64,000 nt of DNA from Pseudomonas sp. H1h (GTDB taxonomy: Bacteria; Pseudomonadota; Gammaproteobacteria; Pseudomonadales; Pseudomonadaceae), in assembly GCF_000633255.1 (NCBI RefSeq), contig NZ_AYMJ01000031.1, forward strand, positions 496,001 through 560,000, given 5' to 3'. Each line of letters begins with the position of its first letter. Position 1 is the first letter of the stretch. The notes under the pieces are model-generated. The model was not told where the DNA came from. It was given only the letters and a program-made list of their open reading frames with translations, and ran no database searches. The translations under genes were made by a program, and so were the position numbers. Of this stretch, positions 1-8,812 are shown piece after piece.

Positions 1-839
1 TCGACCCCACCCTGGCTGTCGAAGACGTACTGGAGATGGTGCAGGGCGGGATATTTCACCTGACCATCGTCGAGCAACCCATCGCCGAGCGCTGGGGCAA
101 AATCCTGCCTAGGTTGCGTTTCGATCGCCAGTTGATGATCAGCGAGCCGGGCGAGGAATACTGGTTCGTGCGCCGCGATGCCTCGATGTTGCGGGCGAGC
201 ATCGATCGCTTCCTGGTCGGCTACAAGAAGCCCTCGAACGAAGACGCAGAGTTTCTGCGGATCTATCGGCGCCTTTATCAAGTGCACTATCCGTTGGCCA
301 AGGCGGACCGCCAGCGTCTGGAAAAACTGCGTCCGACCCTGCAAAAACACGCCGACGCGCAAAACATGGACTGGCTGAATCTGGCGGCGCTGGCGTTCAA
401 GGAATCAGCCCTGCAACCCAGCGCCCGCAGCGGCAGTGGCCCGACCGGGTTGATGCAGATCACTCCGTCCGCGGCGCAACGGGTCGGTGTGAACAATATC
501 CAGAATCTCGATGCAAATGTGCAGGCCGGGGCCAAGTACCTGGCGATGATCCGCCGCAAGTTTTTCAACAGTCCGAAACTCAATGAACGCGAGCGCATGG
601 CGTTCACCCTGGCGGCCTACAACATCGGCCCGGAGCGCGTGCAAGGCATGCGTGCCGAGGCGCGGCGACGTGGGTTGAACCCCAATCAGTGGTTCTTCCA
701 GGTCGAGCGCATCGCAATGGAGCAGGTCGGCATGGGGGCCGTCAGCTATGTTAATAGCGTGAACAAGTACTACTTGGCGTTCGACCGGGAGCGAGAATCG
801 CTGGAGCCCCGGGGACAGAAAGTTGCCTCACGCAAATGA
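1..839 (+). CDS. MltF-type membrane-bound lytic murein transglycosylase (5' truncated)
   Basis: The reading frame is open from base 3, so the gene begins before the window; about 278 residues are visible. The first part resembles the end of a family-3 solute-binding domain. It is followed by a lysozyme-like SLT domain with the catalytic Glu in FKESAL and the GLMQITP and AAYNIGP motifs that line the glycan groove. This domain order (SBP_bac_3 then SLT) is that of MltF, an outer-membrane-associated enzyme that cleaves peptidoglycan to 1,6-anhydromuropeptides. The start, signal peptide and most of the sensor domain cannot be seen. Pseudomonas carries more than one MltF paralogue, so I do not assign a symbol. 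The gene ends with TGA, 108 bases before the DoxX gene. Confidence 0.9.
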   Translation, partial: DPTLAVEDVLEMVQGGIFHLTIVEQPIAERWGKILPRLRFDRQLMISEPGEEYWFVRRDASMLRASIDRFLVGYKKPSNEDAEFLRIYRRLYQVHYPLAKADRQRLEKLRPTLQKHADAQNMDWLNLAALAFKESALQPSARSGSGPTGLMQITPSAAQRVGVNNIQNLDANVQAGAKYLAMIRRKFFNSPKLNERERMAFTLAAYNIGPERVQGMRAEARRRGLNPNQWFFQVERIAMEQVGMGAVSYVNSVNKYYLAFDRERESLEPRGQKVASRK

Positions 840-947
840 TCTAATAATCTGATTGTTATGGCGGAATAATTGCGCTTTTAACATGAAATTAACTGATTAA
901 TATAGCGGCCAATCCCAACACACTTCTCGCAAAACAAGGAATGCCCC

Positions 948-1382
948 ATGAGCTCTCTGATCAACAAGGTTCTGTTCACTCGCGCCGGTTACGGCCTGAC
1001 CATTCTGCGCATCGCCGTCGGCGTGATCTTCGCCGCACACGGTTCGCAAAAGCTCTTCGGTCTGTTCGGTGGCTACGGTCTGGCGGGCACCGCGCAGTAC
1101 ATGGACAGCGTTGGTCTGCACCCGGGTTATCTGATGGCCACGCTGGCCGGCGGTACCGAGTTCTTCGCCGGTCTGGCGTTGATCATCGGCCTGCTGGTGC
1201 GTCCGGCGGCGCTGGGGCTGACCTTCCTGTCGCTGGTGGCGATCTTCACCGTTCACATCAGCAACGGCCTGTTCATGGCCAACAACGGTTACGAGTTCGC
1301 CCTGGCGCTGCTTGGTGGCAGCCTCGCGGTGATGATCGAAGGCGCCGGCAAGCTGTCGGTGGATCGCGCCATCGCCGGTTGA
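948..1382 (+). CDS. DoxX family membrane protein
   Basis: This 144-residue protein has four predicted hydrophobic segments (about residues 14-32, 55-75, 77-97 and 110-130). It carries the family's early motif ILRIAVGVIFAAHGSQKLFG. DoxX-family proteins are small inner-membrane proteins, some tied to redox or thiol stress; the exact reaction here is unknown. The start has an AAGGAATGCCCC leader (ribosome site AAGGA). The gene stands alone, followed by a strong terminator, so it is probably a single-gene transcript. Confidence 0.88.
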   Translation: MSSLINKVLFTRAGYGLTILRIAVGVIFAAHGSQKLFGLFGGYGLAGTAQYMDSVGLHPGYLMATLAGGTEFFAGLALIIGLLVRPAALGLTFLSLVAIFTVHISNGLFMANNGYEFALALLGGSLAVMIEGAGKLSVDRAIAG

Positions 1383-1398
1383 GCGCTCTGAATCAAGC

Positions 1399-1427
1399 AA
1401 AAGGCCCGCATTGTGCGGGCCTTTTTT
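1399..1427 (+). terminator. Rho-independent terminator after the DoxX gene
   Basis: A 12-base stem (AAAAGGCCCGCA / TGCGGGCCTTTT) with a three-base loop is followed by a T run. It lies 17 bases after the DoxX stop codon. Confidence 0.9.
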
Positions 1428-1630
1428 GTTGTGGTTGATTCTTGACACTCGTCGGTCACGTTCTCTAGGATGTTGCTCATGCGCCGATTTAAACAGCTAC
1501 TTGCGGGGCGCCAGGTGACTCAGAGAGTTGCCGTCAGAAGCCGGAACAGGGCTTCGAAATACCGCTAAAGCGCTGGTTCGGTGTTGCCTCTCACCTGCCA
1601 TGCAGACTTTTGAGGCAGAGACACGACACG

Positions 1631-1939
1631 ATGAATGCACTACGCCCTCCAGCACGTCCCGCGCCGATCACGGCACATATCACTCAGCGCAACCCGAAAA
1701 TTCTGCTTGGCGGCAAACATCAGCCGACGCTGTTGCGTTATCTCGATGGTTGGCCACGTCGCAGCGGTGGTCCTGCCGCGTTCCTGATCCAGTTTGTCGA
1801 AGACGGCGAGTCCCTGGCACGCTTTGCCAGTGACAGTTTCGATCTGGCAGTGATTCAGGCGCCGAGCGCTGAAGACGCTCCGGAAATGATCAAGCAACTG
1901 ACCCGCGTTGCGCGTCAGGGGTTGATCACTCGTCGCTGA
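1631..1939 (+). CDS. Conserved hypothetical protein, possible SAM-methyltransferase remnant fold
   Basis: This is a 102-residue protein (MNALRPPARP...). Its second half (FDLAVIQAPSAEDAPEMIKQLTRVARQGLITR) recalls the back half of class I methyltransferase folds (FDLV...LARVLKPGG). The SAM-binding glycine loop is absent, so I do not call it an enzyme. I chose ATG 1631 because GAGGCAGAG lies upstream; an in-frame TTG at 1610 would add seven residues. It converges on greB with a six-base gap. Confidence 0.6.
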   Translation: MNALRPPARPAPITAHITQRNPKILLGGKHQPTLLRYLDGWPRRSGGPAAFLIQFVEDGESLARFASDSFDLAVIQAPSAEDAPEMIKQLTRVARQGLITRR

Positions 1940-1945
1940 AACGCG

Positions 1946-2443
1946 TTACGGATAATCGATCGCCACGATATAGACACACTGCTCACCGGTTGGCGTCTGT
2001 ACCCGAACTTCGGCGTCCAGCGCCTTGCCGATCAAGGCGCGGGCCAGCGGTGAGTCGATGCTGATCAAACCCAGTTTCAGATCCAGTTCATCCGGGCCGA
2101 CGATGCGGTAGCGTGATTGCTTGCCGTCTTCGTCCTCGATGGTCACCCAGGCACCGAAGTAGACCTTGTTCGGATCGCTGGGTTTTTCGCTGACGACCTT
2201 GAGTGCTTCCAGGCGCTTGGTGAGAAAACGCACGCGGCTGTCGATTTCGCGCAGCATCTTTTTGCCGTAGGTGTACTCGGCGTTTTCCGAACGATCGCCC
2301 TGAGCCGCGGCTTCGCTGACCGATTGCGTCACTTGCGGGCGGCGCACATGCCACAGCTCATGGAATTCGGCGCGCATCCGCGCTTCACCCTCTGGGGTGA
2401 TCAGCGCGGTGCCGGCGGTGCGGGGAGGGCGATAACGGCTCAT
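1946..2443 (-). CDS. greB: Transcription elongation factor GreB
   Basis: The 165-residue protein has the family length. An N-terminal coiled coil (about 18-80) begins with LITPEG. The tip motif GDRSENAEYTYGKK holds D50, E53 and E56, the acidic residues that enter the RNA polymerase secondary channel. A C-terminal FKBP-like domain spans about 90-165 (SPLARALIGK). GreB makes a backtracked polymerase cleave its transcript so that elongation can resume. The presence of YGKK and basic residues along the coil favours GreB over GreA. The gene follows the ybbA-ybbP genes on the same strand, 34 bases after ybbP, and could be read through from them. Confidence 0.95.
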   Translation of the reverse strand: MSRYRPPRTAGTALITPEGEARMRAEFHELWHVRRPQVTQSVSEAAAQGDRSENAEYTYGKKMLREIDSRVRFLTKRLEALKVVSEKPSDPNKVYFGAWVTIEDEDGKQSRYRIVGPDELDLKLGLISIDSPLARALIGKALDAEVRVQTPTGEQCVYIVAIDYP

Positions 2444-2477
2444 GGCAACTTCTTGTGGTGACGAAGGCTGGAGTCTA

Positions 2478-4985
2478 TCAACCCTCGCGCAAGACTGTCA
2501 GCGGACTCGCATTCAGTGCCCGACGCGTGCCGAACACACCGGCACCGCCAATCAGCGCTGCACCGATCAAAGGCAGCACCAGCAGCCACGGATGCGGATG
2601 CCACGGCAGATCGAACGCATAGCGATACAACACCAGGCTCACCACCTCCGAGCCGATGGCCGCGAGCAGCCCGCTGACCGCACCGAGCAAGCCGAACTCG
2701 ATGCGCCGGGCCTTGACCAGCAACTGCCGTTCCGCACCCAGCGCTCGCAACAGTGCGCCTTGGCGAATGCGTTCATCCAGCGTCGCCTGCAAGCCGGAGA
2801 ACAGCACCGCCATCCCTGCTGCCAACACGAACAACAACACATACTCCACCGCCAGGGTGACTTGGGCGAGGATGCTGCGCAGTTGTTCGAGCAGGGCTTC
2901 GACCTGAAGAATGGTCACCGCCGGAAACGCTCGCGATAACTCGACGATCTGCTGATCGTGACCGGGTGCCAGGTAGAAACTGGTCAGATAGGTCGCCGGC
3001 AGATCCTTCAGCGTACCGGGCTGGAAGATCATGAAGAAGTTCGGCTGAAAATTGTCCCAGTTGATCTCGCGCAGGCTGGTGACTTTCGCTTCGCGATTGA
3101 CGCCGCCGACGCTGAACACCAGGTGATCGCCCAGCTTGAGCTTGAGGCTTTCGGCGACCTTGCCTTCCACCGACACGCCCGGTACGTCATCCGAGGGTTG
3201 CGCGGTCCACCAAGTGCCGGCGGTAAGCTTGTTGCCGGCCGGCAGATCGGCGGCCCAGGTCAGACTCAGATCACGCTGAACCGCGCGGTCGCCGGCCGAA
3301 TCCTTGCTGACGATTTGCTGCACTGGCTCGCCATTGATGCTGACCAGTCGTCCTGGCACCACCGGGTACAGTGGCGCCGCTTGTGCGGAGACGCTGACCA
3401 GGTGCTCGGTGAAGGCCTGTTTGTCCGCCGGCAGGATGTTCAAGGCGAAATAGTTCGGGGCGTTTTTCGGCAACTGGTTTTGCCAGGTGTCGAGCAGTTC
3501 GCCGCGCAGCAGGGCGATCAGCGCCATCGACAGCAGGATCAGACCGAACGCCAGTGATTGTCCAGCGGCCGCCAGTGGATGGCGTAGCAACTGACCCAGC
3601 CCCAGGCGCCAAGGCAGCGAGGCTCGCGCCAACAGACGACGCAGGCTGTTCAGCAGTAACAGCAGCAACCCGCCGAGGATCACCGCCGCCACGACACCGC
3701 CACCGAGCAGGGCGAAGGTCAGCAATAAATCGAGACTCAGGCGCCACATGATCAGACCGAGTGCGCCCAGTGCTGCGCCATAGACCATCCAGGTGCTCGA
3801 CGGAATCGGCAGCATGTCGCGGCGCAGTACCCGCAGCGGTGGCACTCGACCCAGCGCGGCAAGCGGCGGCAGGGCGAACCCGGCGAGCGCCACCAGACCG
3901 GTACCGATCCCGGCCATCGCTGGAAACAGCCCACCCGGCGGTACATCCGCCGGCAGCAAGTCATGCAGCAGGGCAAACAGCCCCAGTTGAGCCAGCCAGC
4001 CGAGCACCGCACCACTGAGGGCGGCGCCCAGGCCCAGTACCGTCAGTTGAATACTGAACAACAGCATGGTTTCCCGACGCGACAAGCCAAGGCAGCGCAG
4101 CAGGGCACTGGCATCGAAGCGGCGACTGGCAAAACGGTTCGCCGACAGCGCCACGGCCACACCGGCCAACAGCACCGCGACCAGACTGGCCATGTTCAGG
4201 TAGCGCTCGGCCTTGCCCAGCGCACCGCCGATCTGTCGGTTACCGTCGCGGGCATCCTGAATCCGCTGGTTGGCGGCCAGTCCCGGTTTGATCAGCTGTC
4301 GGTAGGTTTCCAGCGCCTGCGGTTCGCCGCGCCACAACTCGCGATAGCTGACCCGGCTGCCCGGTTGCACCACACCCGTGGCGGCGAGGTCATCAAGGTT
4401 GATCATCACCCGAGGCGTGAGGCTGTAGAAGTTGCCCGCACGATCCGGCTCGTAGGTCAGCACGCGGGTCAGCTTCAGGGTTTTCATGCCGACGTCGATG
4501 CTGTCGCCGATCTTCAGATCCAGCGCGGTCAACAGTCGTGCTTCGACCCACGCTTCGCCGGGTTGCGGCTCGCCTCCGGAGGTTTCTGCGGCAAATGGAG
4601 CGGGGGCACTTTTCAGTTCGCCGCGCAGTGGGTATGCGCGGTCGACTGCTTTGATGCTCGATAACTGAATGCCGTTGTCGGTGGCGATGACGCTGGAAAA
4701 CTCCACCACCTGGGCATGAATCAAGCGCAGTTCGGTGCCGCTGCGGATCTGTTCGTCACGGGCCGGTGAGCTGCCTTCAAGCACCAGGTCGGCGCCAAGG
4801 AACTCGGTGGCGCGCAGCATCATCGCGCCGTTGAGGCGGGCGCCGAAATAGCCGATGGCGGTACTTGCCGCCACCGCGACGACCAGCGCGAAGAACAGCA
4901 CGCGCAATTCACCGGCGCGGGCATCGCGCAGCAACTGGCGGATAGCGAGGCTGAACAGACGCAACAGCGGCAGACGTGCCATCAA
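2478..4985 (-). CDS. ybbP: ABC transporter permease, FtsX/YbbP type
   Basis: The protein has 835 residues. It has an N-terminal membrane segment (about 27-47), a large periplasmic domain, and a first FtsX core near residues 260-400 with several membrane spans. A second set of membrane spans follows around 415-500, then a second periplasmic domain, and a final FtsX core (about 705-825) ending in PLTVLREG. This two-core, ~10-span design matches YbbP-type permeases of the MacB superfamily, which work as mechanotransmission or lipid/lipoprotein-handling systems rather than classic importers. Its start overlaps the ATPase stop by four bases (ATGA), so the two are translationally coupled. Confidence 0.92.
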   Translation of the reverse strand: MMARLPLLRLFSLAIRQLLRDARAGELRVLFFALVVAVAASTAIGYFGARLNGAMMLRATEFLGADLVLEGSSPARDEQIRSGTELRLIHAQVVEFSSVIATDNGIQLSSIKAVDRAYPLRGELKSAPAPFAAETSGGEPQPGEAWVEARLLTALDLKIGDSIDVGMKTLKLTRVLTYEPDRAGNFYSLTPRVMINLDDLAATGVVQPGSRVSYRELWRGEPQALETYRQLIKPGLAANQRIQDARDGNRQIGGALGKAERYLNMASLVAVLLAGVAVALSANRFASRRFDASALLRCLGLSRRETMLLFSIQLTVLGLGAALSGAVLGWLAQLGLFALLHDLLPADVPPGGLFPAMAGIGTGLVALAGFALPPLAALGRVPPLRVLRRDMLPIPSSTWMVYGAALGALGLIMWRLSLDLLLTFALLGGGVVAAVILGGLLLLLLNSLRRLLARASLPWRLGLGQLLRHPLAAAGQSLAFGLILLSMALIALLRGELLDTWQNQLPKNAPNYFALNILPADKQAFTEHLVSVSAQAAPLYPVVPGRLVSINGEPVQQIVSKDSAGDRAVQRDLSLTWAADLPAGNKLTAGTWWTAQPSDDVPGVSVEGKVAESLKLKLGDHLVFSVGGVNREAKVTSLREINWDNFQPNFFMIFQPGTLKDLPATYLTSFYLAPGHDQQIVELSRAFPAVTILQVEALLEQLRSILAQVTLAVEYVLLFVLAAGMAVLFSGLQATLDERIRQGALLRALGAERQLLVKARRIEFGLLGAVSGLLAAIGSEVVSLVLYRYAFDLPWHPHPWLLVLPLIGAALIGGAGVFGTRRALNASPLTVLREG

Positions 4986-5665
4986 GGCTCCAGAGGGGCG
5001 ACCAGCAGCCCGGCTTCAAGTCGGATCAGGCGCCGGCAGCGATGGGCCAGGCGTTCATCGTGGGTCACCAGCACCAGCGTGGTGCCGCGCTCCATATTCA
5101 GCTCGAACAGCAAGTCACTGATGCGCTCGCCGGTATGGCTGTCGAGGTTGCCGGTGGGTTCGTCGGCGAACAGCACGTCCGGTTCGGCGGCGAAGGCCCG
5201 GGCAATCGCCACGCGTTGTTGTTCGCCGCCGGAGAGCTGGCGTGGCGAGTGCGTCAGGCGCTGGCCAAGACCGACCCGTTGCAGCAATTCGGTGGCGCGT
5301 TCGCGGGCGTCTTTGCGGCCATCGAGTTCCAGCGGCAGCATGACGTTTTCCAGTGCGTTGAGGCTGTCGAGCAACTGGAAGGATTGAAAGACGAAACCTA
5401 CGTGCTCGGCGCGGATACGCGCGCGCTGGTCTTCGTCGAGATTGCTCAGGGCTTGCCCGGCGAGGATGACTTCGCCGCTGCTCGGCAGGTCGAGGCCGGC
5501 CAGCAGGCCGAGCAGGGTGGATTTGCCGGAACCGGACGCGCCGACGATGGCCAGGCTGTCGCCCTTGTTCAGTTCCAGGCTGAGTTCGTGCAGGATAGTC
5601 AGTTCACCTTCCGCGCTGGGAACCACTTTGCTGAGGTTCTTCGCGGTGAGAATGCTTGCGCCCAT
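4982..5665 (-). CDS. ybbA: ABC transporter ATP-binding protein, YbbA type
   Basis: The protein has 227 residues. It shows Walker A GASGSGKST (42-50), the signature LSGGEQQRVAIARA and Walker B VLFADEPTGNLD followed by the switch His in LVTHDE. This is a MacB/LolD-like ATPase that powers the adjacent permease. The open frame extends further upstream, but the extension runs antisense through tesA and is not gene-like; ATG 5665 starts the conserved domain. The start codon lies only ten bases from the start of tesA on the other strand. Confidence 0.94.
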   Translation of the reverse strand: MGASILTAKNLSKVVPSAEGELTILHELSLELNKGDSLAIVGASGSGKSTLLGLLAGLDLPSSGEVILAGQALSNLDEDQRARIRAEHVGFVFQSFQLLDSLNALENVMLPLELDGRKDARERATELLQRVGLGQRLTHSPRQLSGGEQQRVAIARAFAAEPDVLFADEPTGNLDSHTGERISDLLFELNMERGTTLVLVTHDERLAHRCRRLIRLEAGLLVAPLEP

Positions 5666-5675
5666 GGAGAATCCG

Positions 5676-6281
5676 ATGCGTGTGTGGTTTTTGAGTGCTG
5701 GCCTGGCCTTGATGTGCATGGCCCAGAACGCAGCGGCGGGTACTGTCCTGATCGTTGGCGATAGTATCAGCGCCGGTTTCGGACTGGATACCCGCCTGGG
5801 ATGGGTATCGCTGCTCGAGCAACGGCTCAAACAGGAAGGTTTTGACGACAAAGTGGTCAATGCCTCCATCAGCGGCGACACCAGTGCCGGAGGCCAGGCG
5901 CGCCTGCCGGCGCTGCTTGCAGAGCACAAGCCGGAACTGGTGATTCTCGAATTGGGTGGCAATGACGGCCTGCGCGGAATGCCGCCAACGCAATTGCAAC
6001 AAAACCTTGCGGCGATGATCGACAGCTCCCGCCAGAACGGCGCCAAGGTGCTGTTGCTCGGCATGCAACTGCCGCCCAACTACGGCAAGCGTTACACCGA
6101 TGCTTTCGCCGAGGTCTACGGCAAACTCGCCACCGAGAAAAAGATCCCGCTGGTGCCGTTTTTCCTCGATGGCATCGGTGGCCATCCCGATCTGATGCAG
6201 GCCGATGGTCTGCACCCGGCAGTCGGGGCTCAGGGCAAGTTGCTGGAAAATGTCTGGCCGACGCTAAAACCGCTGTTATGA
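5676..6281 (+). CDS. tesA: TesA multifunctional esterase / lysophospholipase (SGNH hydrolase)
   Basis: The protein has 201 residues with a signal peptide (about 1-21, ending NAAA). Block I GDSIS holds the nucleophile Ser30. Block III has GGNDG, and block V ends in DGLHP with Asp177 and His180 of the catalytic triad. TesA is a periplasmic esterase, thioesterase and lysophospholipase. ATG 5676 has GGAGA six bases ahead; an in-frame ATG at 5664 overlaps the ybbA start and has no such site. Divergence from ybbA/ybbP is the same arrangement as in E. coli. Confidence 0.94.
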   Translation: MRVWFLSAGLALMCMAQNAAAGTVLIVGDSISAGFGLDTRLGWVSLLEQRLKQEGFDDKVVNASISGDTSAGGQARLPALLAEHKPELVILELGGNDGLRGMPPTQLQQNLAAMIDSSRQNGAKVLLLGMQLPPNYGKRYTDAFAEVYGKLATEKKIPLVPFFLDGIGGHPDLMQADGLHPAVGAQGKLLENVWPTLKPLL

Positions 6282-6338
6282 GGCTTTTCTAGTGGCAGGC
6301 TTTCGGCTAATGTGGCGCCCCCTTATTTGGAGCCCCCG

Positions 6339-6632
6339 ATGTCGCGTTCTGCCTGGTCCCTGTTTGCCTACCAACTGATCGAGCCTGACGAACAGCTGGA
6401 TCTGTTCGCCTGCCAGGAAGTGCGGGTGCATCTGGTGACCCGTCAACTCGAACTCGGTGGCTCGGCCGACCGGACGTTGTGTGGCAGCTTGCTGCCGGCG
6501 CAGCCGCGCTGGTCGAGTGTCGATCGCCGGGTGTTTCAGGATCAGCGCCTGTGCTCGTTGTGCCGGGCGATCCTTGAGTCGCAGAAGCGCGGTACCTCGC
6601 CGATCTGGCCTGAGTTGCGTTTCGAGCTCTGA
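6339..6632 (+). CDS. Conserved hypothetical protein with CxxC motif
   Basis: This 97-residue protein (MSRSAWSLFAYQL...) has no signal peptide or membrane segment. It contains a CxxC pair near the C-terminus (QRLCSLCRAIL), which could bind metal or be redox active. I do not recognise a named family. The chosen ATG is preceded by GGAGCCCCCG. An in-frame start at 6312 would add nine residues. A REP pair begins five bases after the stop. Confidence 0.7.
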   Translation: MSRSAWSLFAYQLIEPDEQLDLFACQEVRVHLVTRQLELGGSADRTLCGSLLPAQPRWSSVDRRVFQDQRLCSLCRAILESQKRGTSPIWPELRFEL

Positions 6633-6636
6633 CCTT

Positions 6637-6724
6637 GTGGGAGCGGGCTTGCTCGCGAATGCGGTGTTTCATTCAACGAATGCTTTGACTGACACACCGC
6701 ATTCGCGAGCAAGCCCGCTCCCAC
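6637..6724. repeat. REP doublet (REPIN), GTGGGAGCGGGC family
   Basis: This is an 88-base inverted pair. The left arm GTGGGAGCGGGCTTGCTCGC and the right arm GCGAGCAAGCCCGCTCCCAC are perfect reverse complements and flank a spacer of about 40 bases. It is a typical Pseudomonas REPIN between the gene at 6339 and the L,D-transpeptidase. Confidence 0.93.
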
Positions 6725-6829
6725 CCTAGGCACCTTGTCGCCTGCTGCAGGGTGGTCTCCCCGAATTCCCGAGGCGCGGTGTACAATCGCGCTCTTATAC
6801 CCTTGTTGATCATGCGAAGGATTTTCCGG

Positions 6830-7801
6830 ATGTTGCCGCGCTTTCCTGCCGTCACCCGCTGCCTGTCACTTGCCGCCCTGTGTGTGGCCGGTCCCGTTGC
6901 TGCATTGGAGTTTCCCCTGCCACCACCCGGTGAGGACATCATCGGCCAGGTGCAGGTGATCAAGGCCAAGTACGAAGATACCTTCGCTGACCTGGGCACC
7001 ACCTACGATCTGGGCTATTCGGAAATGGTCGCGGCCAACCCGGGCGTCGATGCCTGGCTGCCGGGCGCCGGCACTGAAATCGTCCTGCCGACGCGGTTCA
7101 TCCTGCCGCCGGGTCCGCGCGAAGGCATCGTGATCAACCTCGCCGAATACCGCCTCTACTACTACCCGAAAGGCCGGAACGTGGTGTACACCTTTCCGTT
7201 GGGTATCGGTCGTGAAGGCTGGGGTTCGCCGATCGCTCACACCACTATCACCGCGAAAACGCCGAACCCGACCTGGACCCCTCCAGCGTCGATCAAGGCC
7301 GAGCACGCCGCCGATGGTGATCCGCTGCCGAACGTGGTGCCGGCCGGTCCTGACAACCCGCTGGGGCCGTTCAAGTTCAGCCTCGGCACACCCGGTTACC
7401 TGATCCATGGTTCGAACAAGAAGTTCGGCATCGGCATGCGCACCAGCCACGGCTGCTTCCGCATGTTCAACAACAACGTGCTGGAAATGGCCAGCATGGT
7501 GCCGGTCGGTACCTCGGTGCGCATTCTCAACGACGCGTACAAGTTCGGTCGCAGTGGTGGCAAGGTCTACCTGGAAGCGCACACGCCGATCGACGACAAG
7601 GGCAACCCGTCGGTGGTCGACAAGCACACTGCGGTGATCAACGCGATGCTCAAGCGTGAAGATATCGCCAACAACGTACGGGTAAACTGGGACGTTGTGC
7701 GCGATGTAGTGGCGGCTGAAGACGGCCTGCCAACCGAAATCGGTACGCCGGGTGCGGCGGCGCCGATGGTTTCGAACACGCCGATCGATCTGCAACAGTA
7801 A
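6830..7801 (+). CDS. L,D-transpeptidase (YkuD domain) with LysM motif
   Basis: The protein has 323 residues. A signal peptide (about 1-26) precedes a LysM-like peptidoglycan-binding segment (about 37-88). A YkuD catalytic domain follows, with IHGS (His193) and the active-site signature SHGCFRM containing catalytic Cys209. Such periplasmic enzymes make 3-3 peptidoglycan cross-links or attach Braun-type lipoprotein to peptidoglycan. The Lpp-like lipoprotein OprI is encoded convergently next door and may be a substrate; that is inference. ATG 6830 has AAGGA nine bases upstream. In-frame ATG 6812 and GTG 6752 are possible but poorly supported. Confidence 0.93.
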   Translation: MLPRFPAVTRCLSLAALCVAGPVAALEFPLPPPGEDIIGQVQVIKAKYEDTFADLGTTYDLGYSEMVAANPGVDAWLPGAGTEIVLPTRFILPPGPREGIVINLAEYRLYYYPKGRNVVYTFPLGIGREGWGSPIAHTTITAKTPNPTWTPPASIKAEHAADGDPLPNVVPAGPDNPLGPFKFSLGTPGYLIHGSNKKFGIGMRTSHGCFRMFNNNVLEMASMVPVGTSVRILNDAYKFGRSGGKVYLEAHTPIDDKGNPSVVDKHTAVINAMLKREDIANNVRVNWDVVRDVVAAEDGLPTEIGTPGAAAPMVSNTPIDLQQ

Positions 7802-7812
7802 GGTCGATCCGG

Positions 7813-7846
7813 ACCCGCCGGCGCGTGCAGCGTCGGCGGGTTTTTT
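7813..7846 (+). terminator. Terminator after the L,D-transpeptidase gene
   Basis: The stem ACCCGCCG / CGGCGGGT encloses a 13-base loop and runs into TTTTTT. It starts 12 bases after the stop codon. Confidence 0.88.
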
Positions 7847-7870
7847 ATTGCCCGGACAAAAGCATCAGGC

Positions 7871-7902
7871 AAAAAAAAGCCGACCCAGAAACTGGGTCGG
7901 CT
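7871..7902 (-). terminator. Terminator of oprI
   Basis: An 11-base perfect stem (AGCCGACCCAG / CTGGGTCGGCT) with an AAA loop has eight A bases on its left, which read as a U tract on the minus strand. It lies just past the oprI stop codon. Confidence 0.92.
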
Positions 7903-7924
7903 TGATAACAATCCCGAGGGATTA

Positions 7925-8176
7925 TTACTTGCGGCTAGCTTTGTCCAGCATACGCAGAGCACGCTCGTTAGCTTCGTCAGCAGTCTGTTGTGCTTTTTGA
8001 GCAGCAGCCAGAGCTTCATCAGCTTTACGGTATGCTTCGTCTGCACGAGCTTGAGCGCGAGCAGCTGCGTCTTCAGTAGCGGTCAGACGTGCTTCGGTTT
8101 CTTTCGATGCGCTGCTGCAACCGGTAGCCAGAACTGCGGCCAGAGCCAGAGCAGAGAATTTCAGAACGTTGTTCAT
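7925..8176 (-). CDS. oprI: Major outer membrane lipoprotein OprI (Lpp/Braun type)
   Basis: The protein has 83 residues. The lipobox LATGCSS makes Cys20 the lipidation site. The mature part is an alanine-rich heptad coiled coil (about 24-80) ending in RMLDKASRK, whose C-terminal Lys is the residue that links covalently to peptidoglycan in Lpp. OprI is one of the most abundant Pseudomonas proteins and tethers the outer membrane. ATG 8176 has AAGGGGA upstream. Codon use is strongly biased, as expected for a highly expressed gene. It has its own promoter and a strong terminator. Confidence 0.97.
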   Translation of the reverse strand: MNNVLKFSALALAAVLATGCSSASKETEARLTATEDAAARAQARADEAYRKADEALAAAQKAQQTADEANERALRMLDKASRK

Positions 8177-8243
8177 CGTGTTCCCCTTCAAGGACTTTCA
8201 ATTAAGTGGCTTTCTCCTCCGATTGAGGAAATAGCCGGCGTAC

Positions 8244-8271
8244 ATACTACCCATTACTTGTAGTAAGTAAA
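8244..8271 (-). promoter_or_regulatory. Candidate sigma-70 promoter of oprI
   Basis: Read on the minus strand there is a -35-like TTTACT, a 16-base spacer and a -10-like TAGTAT. The -10 ends about 68 bases before the oprI start. Assigned by eye. Confidence 0.55.
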
Positions 8272-8812
8272 CTGACGTAGCGCAAGAAGCAAAAAAAATT
8301 GTAGGCGTTGATTCTTTTTCGAGCAACTTTTAACTGGGCTGTATAAAAAATATCCAGCTACAAGCCCCGGCTTGAGCGAGTTATTGAGAAAAAGTTCCCG
8401 TTGCCCGGTGCAGTTTTTGCCGTCTTGCACCAAGTCTGTCTAGATGAATTCGTCTACACTTTTGTTCCGATTTTGCATGATGCCTCACCTATCTTTGTCT
8501 CTCTTGAGGTGACTTTAAACAAGACGCTACGTCTTAAGTCTCGACATTCGGCAATGTTCAGGTGAGCGCTTCGGGAAGATCTTCCCCACGCCTGCCACTA
8601 CGCCCATCGATGTCACCCGGTCAATGAGCATGATGACGAGCGCACCTTGAGCATTTTCGCCAATGGTGCCTACTATTTATCACGTGCTCGGTTGTGCGAG
8701 ATCGGTGTGGCTCTTCTCGGTGTTCATCAGGCACGGGGTGGCGTAGATGTTCCTTCGCCGGAAAAACATCGGTAAGGTAGGGGTCAGAATTCAAGACCCG
8801 CGAGGAGTAGTG
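8272..8812. other. Long intergenic region upstream of the GNAT gene
   Basis: About 540 bases hold no convincing open frame. Visible structures are a near-palindrome centred on GAATTC (about 8439-8460), a hairpin AAGACG-CTA-CGTCTT at 8521-8535, and a perfect 14-base palindrome GGGAAGATCTTCCC at 8573-8586. The function is unknown; it could hold the promoter and leader of the downstream gene or a small RNA. Confidence 0.4.
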
